Of a stretch of DNA of 64,000 nt, positions 24,111-38,750 are shown in pieces. This DNA comes from Glossina fuscipes. Its lineage: Eukaryota > Arthropoda > Insecta > Diptera > Glossinidae. The DNA is taken from contig NW_023998414.1 in NCBI RefSeq assembly GCF_014805625.2, positions 32,899,833 to 32,963,832 of the forward strand, given 5' to 3'. The notes under the pieces are model-generated. The model had not been told where the DNA came from, ran no database searches, and worked only from the letters and a program-made list of their open reading frames with translations. The translations under genes were made by a program, and so were the position numbers. Position 1 is the stretch's first letter. Every line of letters begins with the position of its first letter.

Positions 24111-26518
24111 GTCGATAGCTTAATATTTGCCGCTGACCAAGAATGGTTACTCGCATTCCACATGCAAAAGGGACATACTCGTCATAAAACTGAATACTCG
24201 TATACAAACTGAAATTATTTCAAACGTACATCAGACTGATGATACTCGAAATTTGTCTTAAAAATATTTTTAAGGTCACTCCGGCTAACTAATGGATGCT
24301 ATTATAGCTAATAATATATATTTTGATTTTACTCCTAATTAGGAAACCATTTTATAGAAGTAAAAAAAATAAATAAAAAAAAAAAATTAAAATGCTCACT
24401 TGAGTTTTGAACTCACCTCACATCAGCCACGAACGATATGCAATCGATATTCAATAGCAACGTAAGTTATATACATTCCCTTAGCCGAGGAATGCTTATG
24501 AAGTCATCATCATCATCATCATCATCATCCATTTATGTCATATAAAAAAGTTGTTTTTTAAATCTAATAACAATAAAATTTCTCAATTATAAATATATTA
24601 AATCTAATAAATAAAATAAGAAGAGCAAAAAAAATAAAAAAAAAATAAAAAAAATTAAAGAAGAAAAACAAAACAATATGAAAATATTAAGAAAATACGG
24701 TAAATATTATTTCTATTTATACGCATAGATATGTAGACATGTATTTATTACATAATCTGAGCAAGTATTCACTGCTCGTAATACATATATATATATATGT
24801 ATATATATCCGTTCTCTGTTAACGGTGCGCACACACAATTCTATTCAGTCGGATGTAAAACCATGTAATCCTTGCATACTTGCTTAAACTGTATGTGTTT
24901 GCATTTGAAAATCAACAAGACTCAACAACAAACATCAATAAAAAGTGATTATGCAGTGAAATCACACACAACTGCAACAACAACAACAACAATAAAAAAA
25001 CACATGATAGTTTAAAAGCGAAATGTGAATGAAATTTTACAAGTGGTTTCCTAACATCGAAACAAAGAGAGACAAATGCTTAAGTCAAAGCATGTCTACT
25101 TATTTTTCATTATTATGGCTTTTGTTAGTTAATTCGATAAACAACAAGTACTATAAGCTGTGCTCACTTTGTATCGAATATTTGACGCCCTGGCATAGAC
25201 ATAAATCATTAAATTTACTACTCAAATAAATGCGTTTTTTCCAAGAGGTTTTCATAATTGCTTATAATATTCAATTGATGTCTGTTCTAAGTCGCTTTAA
25301 TGAAAATTTTAAATAATCCATAGAACCCGCATTGCCTCTATAGCATTCATTGAATAAATGGATGAATATGAATGTAAGTATATAAGTATCTATACATCAA
25401 AATATAAATACATCTATTTGTAGAGGTGTTGTGGTTGAGAGCGACTTAAGCCCACCCTAAAAAAAAAAAATTTATTTTTTAACCCACTTTTAAGTATAAA
25501 CTTTAAAGTGAACTTAAACAACGCATAATCATAAGTATGGAGAAAGGAGGAGAGAACTAAAGGAAAGATAAACGAACAACCACTGATTGGTGCTATCATT
25601 CATACGACTCTATTGTTAACAATAATCTTGTTCTACCGCCGCACCCCAATGCTGCGATGATGCGAAAATCAAAATCGGAATCTTTGTCACATAATTGCAA
25701 AGCAAAATCAATGGATCCTTAAGCAATCTACTCCTCGAGTCTGTACTAGCGGACAAAATCCTTCCAGTTTTCGAAGAATTCCATTCGGTATCACAAGATT
25801 CCGTGGACCTAGTCGTTTCTAGTCCTTTTTGAAAAAGAAAAAAGAAAAAACAGAGTAGATAGTTAGTTATAGGTGCATATAGAGTCCATCTTAGTTTAGC
25901 CCAAGAATTTATTTCTTTGTATTCGAACAAATTATAATAAAAATCATTAGTCTGCCTCTTTGGCAAACAAATGGAAGCTGGATTTTACTTTATTGTACAG
26001 TAACACATACACACACACACACACACACACATTTATGTATGTACATATATATATTAATTATATATATGTAAAAGTTCGATGCTTTTCTATGTCATATGCC
26101 GGCTATCTATTACAAGCGCAATTGTAAGACTATTGCATCGATATACGTGGTGTCCTTTGCAGTCGATGAATGTGAAAATGTGCTCCATTTTGCGGCAGAA
26201 GTTGTGTTTTGTTTGAACACAATGTCTGAGTTGGATAATAGTAAGATGTGCGAGTTGGCAAGCAATTTGTTCGATGGGGTAATTGTCCTTTATTAGAACA
26301 TAAATTTTGTAATATTTCGTGAACGTGAAAATAAAGCAGAGATAAATTCGTAAAGTAGTAGAAGGCGAACATTTGAATGAAACGGTTGATCAAACGGTTT
26401 AAATGAAAATGTGAAAATGAAAACAAATAAATCTACAACAGAGAGAAATTTCATTAAGAAATTAATTTCTATTAAATGAAAACCTTTTAAATCACGCTTC
26501 AATTCAATATAAAATTAA

Positions 26519-26550
<32 letters not shown>

Positions 26551-28984
26551 AAACAAACAAACAAACAAAAAAAACCAAACAAACAAAAGAAGAAATAGAA
26601 AACAAAAAAAAACAAAAAAAAAACAATGATTTATATGAACATGTATATGAAAAATTTACATAAAATCTTGCAACATGCAGTGCGCATATAAAAAAAAAAA
26701 AAAAAAAAAATGAAAACAATTATCATGACGTATAAGTTATATGCAATTAAAGATTGCATATGCATTAATTGTTGCGGACTGTGTGAAAGTGGTCTTATTA
26801 AGTGAATAATAACAATGAGTGGATGGATATACTACTACTAGTAAATGTTTTATTGCGTACATAATTAATTTCGTAAATGCATAACAGATGACGATGAAGC
26901 TTAATATCATAATAATTATATTATTTTAAGCTTAAGGTTTATAATACGATACGTAGTCAATTTGTTCATGGCCAGCAACTAGCTGATGACTTTGATTGAC
27001 AAAAGGATAACATGTGCCTCAAATTTTAATTAATTTATTTTGTTAAATAATTGACTTCCTTCTTATTATAGCATATACATAGCCCCGTATAGCTGTAAGA
27101 AATTTTGAATTTCATGAGTAATTTAATTAAAACAAAAGCCTACTATGAAAAGCATTTTCAATGACAGACTACATCTTCTTTAATCTGATACTAATGCGAA
27201 TCGAAAGATCAAGCGCTTAGTTTAATAACACATTAAAGCGTTGCTCTGATATAACTTTCACATTTTCCCTTGCCAGTTATCAGGTTGTTAATCGCTCATA
27301 GATGAAAATATGTTTATTGAATTTTTCTATGTGTTACTATGCTTACTTAATTCATGTGTTGATCTTCTTCGCAACTGTTCTATCTATATCTCAAACTATC
27401 CTTTCATGAATCCTCCCATTGGTTCATCCATTCGGATATCTGCATGTGCATTCGTGTCCCACTGTCTATCTAAGCATAAATATTTTATTAAAATGATTCG
27501 TATTTTCCGTTTCGTAGCAGCCTAAAAAAAAAATTAAAATAAACTAAGAAAATTATCAAAATTTTTCAGTTACATCAACAAGTACTTTAAAGTTATTCCT
27601 ATAACGACATTTGAAAATTATAAGGGGCATTATAAGGGGAGTGGTCGAAAAAGTGGTCCATGCCATCTTCAATATCGTTCGTCTTCCACGCAAATTTCAT
27701 CAAAATATCTTAAAAATTACGGCCTGTAGATGGAATACAAGAAAATGAGACAGTTAGACGGACAGAGTTTCTAATTACTTACGCAGTTTCCAGAAATATA
27801 TGAATGAATGAATTTTTATTCATTTTATAATTAATTTTAAATACATGTCACTGTATTAATCGGAACAGTGTGTTCTTAAATGAAGCCAGATGATCGGCAA
27901 TTGATCGCTTTGTATACCTATCTCGACCCCCGAAATTTAGAGAGCCTTGTAAATTATATATAACTTAAGTTAGATAAATATTAACAATCGTATTGTATTT
28001 TATTACTAATAATGAATATTTTTTCAAACTTTGTAGACGTGTTTATGGTCGAATTAGCTCAGCTCTTCAAATAAATTGATATTCTACCTCAGCTTAGGGC
28101 AGAACATCAATTCTCTCAAAATCTAAGTTTTTACTTTTATGACAGTAGAAACGATTGATTATCAAGACTATCGAATATTGAAGGATAGTCAATAATTGGA
28201 TGCTAGCTCTTGCGATCGAAATCGTCGTTGCCGCGTAAAAACTGCTCGTGCCGTCTTGATTAATGTTACATTTTGTTTATCATAGGCTTGATTGTAAGGC
28301 GTAAACAATTATTAAAGCATTTAAAATTTTAAAGAAAAAGAAAAATATTTGCTTTTAACCCTTGATCTTCATTTCATCCACTTAATCCATACTTATGTCT
28401 ATCAACTAGCGCTTGGTACAAACTACGCGTCGTTCATTTTACCACAGATGCCATATTATTTACCTTAGATGATGGATTTCGAACGCTTATCATCACAACC
28501 CGTCCATAATATTATTGACTTTTTATTTTCACTTTTGCTTTAAGGCAATTATATCGATATAAAATCATATAGAATCCAATTAAAAAAAATAAAAAAAAAT
28601 AAATAATACAAATGACTAATTAGAAAAAAAAAAAAAAAACCCAATGAAAATATTTGTATAAATATTTAAAGTATTACTGAGCGCGCGACAGTAAGTATGA
28701 TTGAATTAAATAACGTTATATATATATATATATATATACGCGGACACACACAACATTTTATTTATTTATTTACAATACCATTAAACTGTAAAAACCTTTA
28801 AAAACTTGAAAATCACTTAACGTATCGTATCATCGCTTAAAGATTTTTTTCTTTTTTTTTTTTTTTTTTTTTGTAATTTATAGCTCCACGTGTTCGCTAT
28901 TCATGTATTAATGGCAACAAAATACTTGTTCACGAAGAATAAAAATTGCGAGCTATACTTTGGAGAAGGATGTTGAAAGACAGT

Positions 28985-29024
<40 letters not shown>

Positions 29025-29029
29025 CAAGT

Positions 29030-29430
29030 AAGACAGTTATATGCGGCCGTGATCGAATCCTTCGTACTATTTATAATCTTTTTCTAAAAAAAAAAAAAAA
29101 AAAAAACAAAAAAAAACAAAAAAGGAGTAGAACTAAATTTTCATACTCTATAACATTTGGCGGACGCTTCTAGTATAGTTAATGGGTGACGAGAAAAAAC
29201 CCCGGAAAGCAAAGGTGTTCTCAGTTCTTGTCACATAGGCATATGGCCGTGGCTGGTGTGGCTTTTAAAAGCTTAGGTCGTTTCCCTATTTTCTCGCAAA
29301 TTCCTAGTCATTGCCTTCATTTTCACGAATGAAAAAAATGTTTCCCATAGATACGATAATATTGGCCGCACAGACAGATGGACATAGCCAAGCGTATATC
29401 TACTTTATGGGGATTTTCAAGCTTTCATAT
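29030..29430 (-). repeat. Interspersed repeat copy, minus orientation
   Basis: Shares 'gtgatcgaatc' and 'ggaaagcaaaggtgttc' with a copy at 63.1 kb. It continues to 'cagacagatggacatag' and 'tactttatggggattttc', the reverse complement of the module preceding the CCGTCTGTCC core. Confidence 0.6.
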
Positions 29431-29589
29431 GTGCATTATAAAGGTTTAAATAATAAAAAAAAAAAAATATTTTTGCGCCATTGCCGCAGGATCACCAATA
29501 GAATATAAATAAAAAATATTATTATTATTATTATTATTATTACTATTATATGAAAATCACATTTTTATTATTTGTTATGGTTCAAAGTT

Positions 29590-29870
29590 ACGCGTTACTA
29601 TTATCGCGTCCTTTGACCGATCTGGCTCAATTTTCTATGCCAACCTGTGCGGAAGAACTTCCAATGTTTCTGCTATGTCGATAAATTGATTTTTGCGATC
29701 AGGAAAATATTTACCGCAAACATTACACACAGTGACAGACAGAGGGACATGCTTAAATCAATTCAGAATTTGATGCTGATCAAGAATACATATATACTTT
29801 GTGGGATTTCTGAAGTTTTCCTCTGGACGTTGCAAACGTTTTGACAAAATCAATATACCCATCATTTTCC
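29590..29870 (-). repeat. Interspersed repeat copy, minus orientation
   Basis: Contains 'gacagacagagggacatg', 'aattcagaatttgatgctga' and 'tcaagaatacatatatactt'. It aligns base by base with the copy at 39.9-40.2 kb. Confidence 0.75.
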
Positions 29871-30145
29871 GGTTCTAGCGAAAAACGGAAAAAAGTCAAG
29901 TGACCACTTATTGTGCATCGTAAATATTTTTTAAGCGATTTTCATTTTTTTTTTCTTGTTTCTTCAATAAATAAGAATACGATAAGCAGAAAAGTTATCT
30001 TGACTTGAGTACAAATGTTGGACACCCATCACTTTGAGCAGTTGCTTCATTATTCCATGCCTTTCTGCGCAGCTAAAAAGCAGAACGCGGGACGACCTAC
30101 TATAAGCCATAAGTTCTTGAATAACTTTCTCTCTCCCTCTCACTC

Positions 30146-30148
<3 letters not shown>

Positions 30149-30201
<53 letters not shown>
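30149..30201 (+). repeat. (CT) microsatellite
   Basis: Uninterrupted CT dinucleotides for about 53 bases. Ser-Leu or Arg-Glu frames here are artefacts. Confidence 0.95.
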
Positions 30202-30204
<3 letters not shown>

Positions 30205-32365
30205 TTCTCTTTTTTTTTTCTTTCACCCTTTATCGCGATCTCTATTTCCCATATGTTTTTCAGTTTCTGGAAATCACTGGATAAAAAGAAAGAAGAAAAA
30301 CACAACAAAATTTTCTCTTCTATTTTAAATCATTCCATTTAAGTATCAGTATGAGTATATTAGCAAACTGATCATACCCGACGTACGTTTGATAATTCAT
30401 TTGCTGTCTCGGTTTATACAGCGTTAACAATTTCATCATCAATAAATGGTAGATAAATAGATGAATGGTTCGATATGACTAAAATGAATCAGAACATCTG
30501 TGAGCGTGTATGTGTGTAGGTGTGTTGTTTTAGAGAACTCAAGCTGTTGCCCGCAGTCACGAAGCAATGTTTTAGCTCTCGCTATTGAAATCTTTTCACT
30601 GCCGTCTTCTCGAACATAGGTTTTCCATAATTCTATTCTTTCACTAATTACGTGCTTTTCAGATTTTTCTAATTTCTCTTCAAGATATGCCCCTAATTTG
30701 CCCCCCTCTCGAAAACTACATTTGAGTGGGAAATGGTTGTTCCGATTGTTAACAACGCTCTTACGAAAATTCACAATATGATGCCCCCCCGCCACTTTTC
30801 ACCGCACATTTCCACAATTTGTTAGCACGCGGATTTTACGAAATGCGTTCTTCAATAAACATTTTTTTCACAAGGCGCCCTCTTATTCCTTGATTGAAAC
30901 TATTCTAATGAATGCAAATTGGCTCTTGTACCACGTAAAGTTCCCGTAACTGAATGAAAATTTTTATTTAAAAAAAAAAAAAAAAAAAAAGAACAGAAAA
31001 AACAGAAAAAAAAATTTGCAAATCCGTTGTTAAAACGTTGACTGTTTCATGAATAATTGGTAAACTTTCATAAGGAGATGAAAAATGAAAAGAAACTAAA
31101 TATTATGACATAACCTCCAAAAGGGCACGCACAAATAAGTAGTGCGCCTTCATCAAATCAAATGTCAATTCAATGCATTCAAATTCCTTAAACGTGCATT
31201 TTGGCAAATATCGAGTAGCTACGCTATTGCACTTCGTTTCGTTTAAATAACAAATAAACACAATTGAAACGAGTTAGCTTAGCATCATACAGAGGGAGCG
31301 ATTCTACTCAGATTGTGCTCAGGTTTCATAAGTTTTTTCGGTGATCAAAAAGTTATGATACTAAGTATATAATGATTCGTTGTCGCATCTAACGGGACAC
31401 GGTATTATGAATTCCTTCCCGCATACGATAGTGCCAACGAGGAATATTATGTGTGGATTATGCGTAGTTTTTGCAGAGTTATTCACCGTACCATTTGCCA
31501 TGCTCGCCGAACGCTAAATTTAAAAAAATATTTTCCGCCTATCGTCTCGATTCGATTAGAGATGTAAAGACGAATCGAAAAATTTAATATTTTTTTTTTT
31601 TTGAAGAAATCAAAAATTATGAACTGCGCCGCAGCTGCTGCCATAAAATTTACGATAAGAAAAATATACTTTTCTGCCTTTTCTTCGTTCACGTTAACAA
31701 GCTTAGCGACATTCAACCTCCTAAGCTCAACCATATTAGTACGTTTCGATTCTCCGGTCCTGGATAGAAGAATGTGTGACACCAAAGTTACCGACTGTAC
31801 AGTCTTTTCTTCAAATTAACTTATCGCAGCTTTGGAACTTTTGCCAGCTAATTTTAACTATCGTCGCCGAACAGTTCCGGATGAAAATACCAATTCCCAA
31901 ATTTCATTGGAAATCGCTCTAAATGAGTTAAAAGAATTCCGAAGATTTTTTTAATTGCTCCGCATCTCTGAATGCTTTTCTTGGACTTTAAAGCATTCGT
32001 GACGAAATTTTATGACTGACCCTAATGATATAGCAACAAATTTTTACATTTTTCCCTAATAAACTGGCAGTCGTCCTGCTTCGGTACAATGATGTGCTCG
32101 TCCCATCAATTCATATTCCATTTCCTTCTCGTGAAATACGATTAAGCTTTACGATCGTTTTTTACACACAACATATTACAAAACGCTTTACTTTTCACAA
32201 ATTCAAATCGGACCAACCATATGTGTACATGGCAACACTGCTTGACACACCCGTACAACCGTAGTCTATATAGTGTCGATCTTCAAACGATACATGTCCA
32301 AATTGACAAATGGCGCTCAGCGCTTCTAGTTCTTTGGTTGGATGGCTTTCGCGGATTGCTTTTCA

Positions 32366-32395
32366 CCCGGATGACCCGGATGACCCGGATAAGTG
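32366..32395 (+). repeat. GATGACCCG tandem repeat, about three copies
   Basis: A 9-base unit repeated about three times. No function inferred. Confidence 0.75.
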
Positions 32396-35300
32396 TAGTG
32401 TAATGAACACATGATGTTTGATCGATTGTCACGTATCACATAACAAAAACCCTTTTCATTGCGAGTAAACAACTAGAAACCGCGTCCTCAATCATTAGCA
32501 TCGCCTTGTTGTCAAAGATAACAAACGCGGCATTCACTCCGAACAAGACTTTCTCACGAACAAATATTCATACATAATCGTAGAGTACCAGATTCCTGTT
32601 TCACTTTCATTTTGTTTTTCTAGAACAACTGTCAAATTTGATCAATCGTACCGTTCAGCATTATCGGTGTTGATATGACTTTATTTAAAATTTAGAAGGC
32701 AACGCATAGATTAATTTTTTCAAGGGTCAAGAGCCACCATAAGGGATTTGATGTCAGTCTTGATTGTGAATGCGTTCTTTTTTTTTTTCTTTTTTCGATC
32801 AAAAAGCAACGGTTAACTAGCAAACGAAATTCTTTTTTACCCAACAATGATTTTGAAAATTTCGAAAACTAGCATCGCCAACATGAATGTGATTCGTAAA
32901 TCTAATTGTCTAGAAGGTCTTGAATTAACGAAAGGTGTTGCGTGCGAGAGTTGGTATTGGCTAGAAATTGTGTCAGACGGGAGACTTACTGAGTGATGTG
33001 TTAAATTTTAAGCAAAGCAAAGCAATGTTTTTGCACGCGTCGGCAAATTTTGCAATAAAAGGCATAAGAAAGTAAGATTTTTAGATAGCCATCCTCTTAA
33101 GCGAATGCATATATAAATGTTGCAGGAATTGCGGACGTGTAATTGAGTTAATCCGCACAACATTTGTATGAAACGTTTACATGATCTTTACAAATATTCG
33201 TGCAAGGTTATGCAGATATATTTTCATTGTGTGTGTTATGGCAAGCGATGGTTTGAAAACTTTATTTGCTATACTTTTTTCTACCGATTTGTTTATCGTT
33301 TTATTTGTGAGTAAAAGTTAAGTTAAGATAGGAATATGTAGGCGAAGTTTTAACCTTTTATCTGAATGTTTTTTTTTGTTTTTTTTTTTTTCCTGAAATG
33401 ATGAAAGTCTCGGCAACAAATGCTGAACAGACGGAGATAGTTTAACAGATGCGAATTGTATTCGTTTTTTTTTTTTTTTTTTTTTTTTTTTTTCCTTTTA
33501 TTTTGTTTGCCACACACGAAATACGAAAACTAATACTTTTCCTTCGTTCGATGGGGGTGGTGTATAAAAACTATGAAAAATCTCGATTTTTTTTTTTTCT
33601 TTCTTTCTTTCAAAGCAGAAGTTTTTCGAGTGCTTCTGTCAAGTATTTTCTATCATTTATTTTTTTTATTTTTTTGATTTTTTTTTTTTTTGATTTTTTT
33701 ATTACCAATATAGAGTTACAATCGAGAAATTGCTCAGTTGATAAGAGTAAATTAAAAATTTGAAAATTTAACCATCTATTCTCGCAATCATGCAGTCGGC
33801 AGCACTAAACAACAAACGGTAATAGAATCTTTTTTCAATTTGAAATGAATGGCACTTAAAAAATGCTTGCAATAGAAGAAAAAAGTTTCACAAAGATCAA
33901 ATTTTCACTTTGAATCTTAAAATGACGTTAAAAGTTGATAGTTGAATATATATAAACACGTTTTCCATGCGAAAGAAACGAACCGGAACCATTTCAATGA
34001 CGTTTCATTTTAATTTCAAAATAATACGTGGAAAACGTGAATGTGTGCATGTCGGATTCGAAATCGTAAATCTTAATGCGATCGATCATTCATCCAAATG
34101 CATTTGCTAGTTAAACAACGCGGATAGTAAACTGGGAAGCAGAGAGGTTATGCAAGGTTTGCAAGTTTGTTTGCAAGATAACCGCGATATTTGTACCCAA
34201 CACAGGAAACACACTTCACTTCAAATGTTTGAATGTTAAAAAGCGTATTTGGCTTCAGTTTTATTTGTCCGTCGATTACCATAGAATTAAAGTTCAACTA
34301 TGGCAAAACGCGTTTACGAAAGTTTACCGCACTGATTTTTTCACTTCACACTTTGCTTAGCTTATGAACTCTCTATGAACTTTCTCTACAAATTCTGTTA
34401 ACATTTAAAATATGTTAATTTGCATAGAGAGAGTCAGTCAGTTCGCAATTATCAAAAATCAAATGTAAATGAATTGCTTCACCAAATAAGTTGTTTTTTG
34501 TGCGCATTTCATTTCTGTTTTAGATTTTAATTTTTCGCATTTTTATTCATCAAAATGAATGAATTCATGTAAATAATAATGTCCTCTGGATTTTTTACTA
34601 ACACTAATTATGCATATCTATTTTAGCAATAATATTATATTAATATTCTACTTATAATATTGATTATATAATCATCAAAAATTTGCGGTTTGTTGAAATA
34701 AATCAATACGACCACGGACGACGATATACCATATATACCATAACATTACAGCAACTGATCTGGACTGATGGACAATTTACGGGGTTCATTAAAACTTTTC
34801 TCTCAATAAATTTTATGCCTCTCGACATGGCATGCGTGACATTTTACATCAACTTTTCGGATAAAGGAGTTCGAATATCGACGAAAAAAATTATCAGGAA
34901 TTTATGAGAAATAAATGCGTTTTCGTTCATTTCATTTATGATTTCTTTCTCATTGCCGGACCGGGAAAACAATGCAATATGTATACCTCTAAATATTCGT
35001 TTTTGATCTGCTGTTACTTTCCGAAAAAAACGTAACAAGTATGCCCACAAAAAGTATGTAAAGTACACGGCACATCTGCACCGATAAGAGTCATTTAAAT
35101 ATTAAACGCAAGAATGGTTGGAATTATTGACATATGTTAGCAGTCGGAAAACAATTGCGAGTTTCCAAAGCCACCCTCGACAGAGGAATATATTGTTTCT
35201 TGCTTATGTTATTCTTGCCCTTTCTCAATTCGAAAGGAGGCAAGAAAAATTTGACAAAATATATATATATATAAGCAAAATATAAATATTCCTGATCAGA

Positions 35301-35549
35301 GCGTGTAATTTCGAATAGATTTTATTTGGCTTGTCTGACTTGCACTGTTCAAAGTTCCAAACTTCTAATCGTTATTCCGAAAGCTATAGTCCATACATAT
35401 ACATTAAAGAGTAGCTATAGTCCTAATCCTTTTTCAATCCATATATGCTTACTAAAAAGGTACCAAAATGTTATATACGGTAAAAAAATAGCGTAACTTG
35501 ATATGAAAAATAAAAGGGTATACTTATTCATTATTCTGTCTATCTTACC

Positions 35550-35720
35550 TTTATAGTTATCATATATATATGCCGTAACACTTGTAGCAGTGGAGCATAT
35601 ATGAAGTTTGCACGGATGTATGTTTGCACACCCAGAAAAAGTTAAGATGGACTTTTCTTTAATAATATCGATCGATTCGAAGCAAATCTGTCCATCTGTC
35701 CGTTTGACTATTTTGTTCAT
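35550..35720 (+). repeat. Interspersed repeat copy, diverged
   Basis: Contains 'atcgattcgaagcaaatctg' followed directly by TCCATCTGTCCG, a degraded form of the repeat core in plus orientation. The boundaries are vague. Confidence 0.4.
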
Positions 35721-37096
35721 GTGTCCGGCGTTCGCGCAACGACTACCTAATTAAGAATAAGTCAAGTTGAACCCGTTAGTGCCTCAGATTGAAACAATTT
35801 AAAAATATCCCTTATCTTACTCCCTTCTGCCTTACATACCATTATCACAATGCCAATGTTGTAGGGTATAACGAGATATAATTACTGATATATTTTATCA
35901 CGAAAATAATTGGGGAATTTTATTAGGCAAAGGGTTGTACGATGTCTTAGAGTTTACTTTTTTGATATCCAAAGCATGTTAAATAAAGTCCTGAAGTTCA
36001 TATAAAAATAATGGATTTCTTTTTCCCCAAACTAATATAAACAAATCGTACTTTATAATGCTTGTAATATCTTTTTTAAGATTATTTTTTTAATATTAAT
36101 TTTAATTAAAAACTATTAAAATTGTTTAATTTAATCTGGATTCACGTAAACATATTTATTTTTTACTTGTTGCTTTAACTATACTGTATAAGTATTTCTT
36201 AATAAAAGGAAAAAGAAAAAAAAAAACAAAATTAAGAAATAAGAAAAGATAATAATAATAACAAAGTGATGATTCCCTTCATTATGATTAAAATCGTAAT
36301 GAGAAATTACGCTTATGTTGATTATGGATGATATGCTTATGCTTAAGTGAAATAGAAGACCGGCAGAATTTCTTTTTTATATAAAAAATTAAATTCTTAT
36401 CTTTCGCTTTTTGAATTGTGTTCAACTCATTTAGCAAAATGTGAACCGCAACGCACGGCGTATAATGAACATAAATATCTACTTATATAAGTATGCGTGT
36501 ATGTGTAAATAGAGTTTTGATCCTTTAGAAAAAGCAAGTTTACAAGTCAACGAATGAGAATGAATGAGAGCATAAGTGTTTGTATTTTTGCTATGGCAAC
36601 CGCCGCACATATAACCGCTTAAGTGTACCTACACATATATAAAATAGTTTCGCAAAAGCAATGCAATGCATTCGAAATGAATTTCACTTTAGGTATTTAT
36701 TGTATGCTCTTGTACGCACATATCTGCACACATGTACCTAATCAAATTAATGCCATCAGCGAACGGAGAACGGAGAACGGAGAACAGTACGTACTCTAAT
36801 GACCACTTGTGTAAAATGCTGACATACAATGATTGCCATACGTACATATTCCATCGGGATATTTTTATATTTTTCATTCTCTTTTATTGTTATGTTTTTC
36901 AGAGTTTGGAATTTTTCTATTTTTTCTTTTCTTTTTTTCATTTTTTTGCTTTTTTTTCTTTCTTTTTTTTTATAATTTCATTAGAATAAAAGAAAGCAAA
37001 TGTGTAAATATACGCACATATTATAATTTCGTAAAGCCCAAATACTCTCGTTAACTCATAAGCAACAAACATATACACACGCATACACAAACACAC

Positions 37097-37133
<37 letters not shown>

Positions 37134-37477
37134 GATATAGATATAAAAAAAAAAAACAAAAAAATCTAAATACCTTAGCGCAACTGGGTATGTGTAACTC
37201 CCCGTGGACTTAATAATGAATTATTTTATGAATATGAATAAAAGTTGAATAGAAGTATAATTGAATTTTTTATATATAAAAGTTTTCGACTTTTAAAACA
37301 ATTAAATTAAAAATTAGCTTAATAACACGAATCTACATAAAAACTAAACATTTGCCTTTGTTGTTCATTAAATCATTAGAGCATACTTAGTGGTATCTAG
37401 GAAAGTGCCAGTGATTTTGTATAGCAGTGCATGACCTAAATTTTATGCAGTCACTCTATTTAAATCACTGCCGGTAA

Positions 37478-37512
<35 letters not shown>

Positions 37513-37952
37513 CCAGGAAAGTAAAGATGTAATAGTCGTGACTGTAGATGCGACAGCAACACTAGTGGCAATGGCAGTAATGGTAACGGGGAGATTTCTG
37601 GATAAATTACGAGTGAAAAAATTATGCGCGATTATCCCCCGGGTGCCAAAGGTTTTTCGTGTGGCTTTTTCATGGTACAATTTATATAATGTTAAGAGTG
37701 TGTTGGTGCTAATGTTACGGCCTGTGCTGTAGACAATGTGAACCATAACGCCGTTTTAAAATCTGTTCTTGACGCTAATTTACCCACAGGAAACGAACAA
37801 TAACAACAGTGAGAAAAGAAGTAAAAAAAAAAAAAAAAAAAAAAAAACCCCCAAAGAAAGATGTAAAAAATGCTGACGTTATAGGTCAACAGCAATCATT
37901 AGTGCGAACCTTTCACGTTGAGAAAATATCATTAACAATACCAACAACAACA

Positions 37953-37989
<37 letters not shown>

Positions 37990-38418
37990 CAACAAAAATA
38001 TTAGCAACATAGTTAAGAATGCGAAATAATGCTAAACACACTTTAATGCTTAATAGCCGCTAACGTAAATCAAAGAAAAGAATAACAGTAATAGTAATAA
38101 TGATGACAACAATCAACTCATTGTATCGTACGCAGTACATGTTCCTTTCTTTTGTGATAAAGCGTAGTGTGCTATATATAATTGTAACGAATTCCATAAA
38201 GAATTCTTCTTAATTCACTTTCACACGCCACGCCACTTTTCCTCGTAATACGCTGTCAGCAATATATCCCATGGAGATTTACATCAACTGTACAATATTA
38301 AACGTAACAAGCCAAGTAATACGATTAGCAAAAAGGTCGTGGAACGAAAGATTTCTAATAACAATAATAACAATAATAATAATAATAATAATAATTGTGG
38401 TAACGCGCCGCAACGACA
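37478..38418 (+). promoter_or_regulatory. Probable 5' UTR and upstream region of stg1, triplet-rich
   Basis: This block immediately precedes the stg1 start codon. It is unusually rich in triplet repeats (AGT at 37478-37512, AAT at 37953-37987 and 38370-38396, scattered AAC) and less saturated with poly(A) than its surroundings. A TATATATAA motif lies at about 38173. CAA/AAC-rich sequence of this kind is common in fly neuronal 5' UTRs. Promoter position is inference; no transcript start can be read directly. Confidence 0.3.
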
Positions 38419-38750
38419 ATGTCTGGCGTTATAAATACAATATCTGGTAGCATACCAGCGACAGGATTTGCTGATTCTCCTTTAGCAACGGTAACTGCCA
38501 AGAATGATCGCAGGGCATCTGTACCATCTATACAAAGCGACTTAAATGTTATCATGAATAATTCATGTACTAGTCTTCATAAATTAAACGGTATTCATAG
38601 ACAGGAACAGCAATTGTCACAAATACAGCAATGCGACTTCACTATACCAATACGTGAGGCTTATGTTCCCTATCATCGTACGCAGCCTTGTTCAGCATTA
38701 GAGCGCAACACAAACGGTTATTTATGGATAATAACACCTGTTGCAGCGAG
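38419..38750 (+). CDS. stg1: Stargazin-like protein (TARP/claudin superfamily), first coding exon
   Basis: Encodes residues 1-110 of a stargazin-like protein, a four-pass membrane protein of the calcium-channel gamma-subunit / TARP group that in animals regulates glutamate receptor trafficking and gating. The ATG at 38419 follows an in-frame TAA 18 bases upstream, so the start is well defined. Residues 1-100 form a polar cytoplasmic N-tail rich in Ser, Asn and Gln (RRASVPSIQ, EQQLSQIQQ) without known domains. From about residue 101 (NGYLWIITPVAA) the first membrane span begins. The donor GCGAG|GTAAGT at 38751 is near-consensus and leaves phase 2; joined to the exon at 50513 it makes Ser and continues the span smoothly. 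The N-tail is longer than in vertebrate stargazin, which I recall as having a very short one. Confidence 0.85.

Larger units (their letters stand above)
16180..37440. other. Gene-poor stretch with repeats
   Basis: No protein-coding gene could be supported across about 21 kb. Open frames are short, AT-driven, and lack recognisable domains or matching splice phases. The stretch holds several copies of the CCGTCTGTCCG interspersed repeat in both orientations, CT, AC and AT microsatellites, and many long A or T runs. Whether it is intergenic or an intron of stg1 (upstream 5' UTR exons) cannot be told from the sequence. Confidence 0.5.

Noticed and set aside
24398..24430. Second B-box-like motif (GAGTTCAAAACTC on the minus strand)
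   Set aside because: No A-box or stem structure around it.
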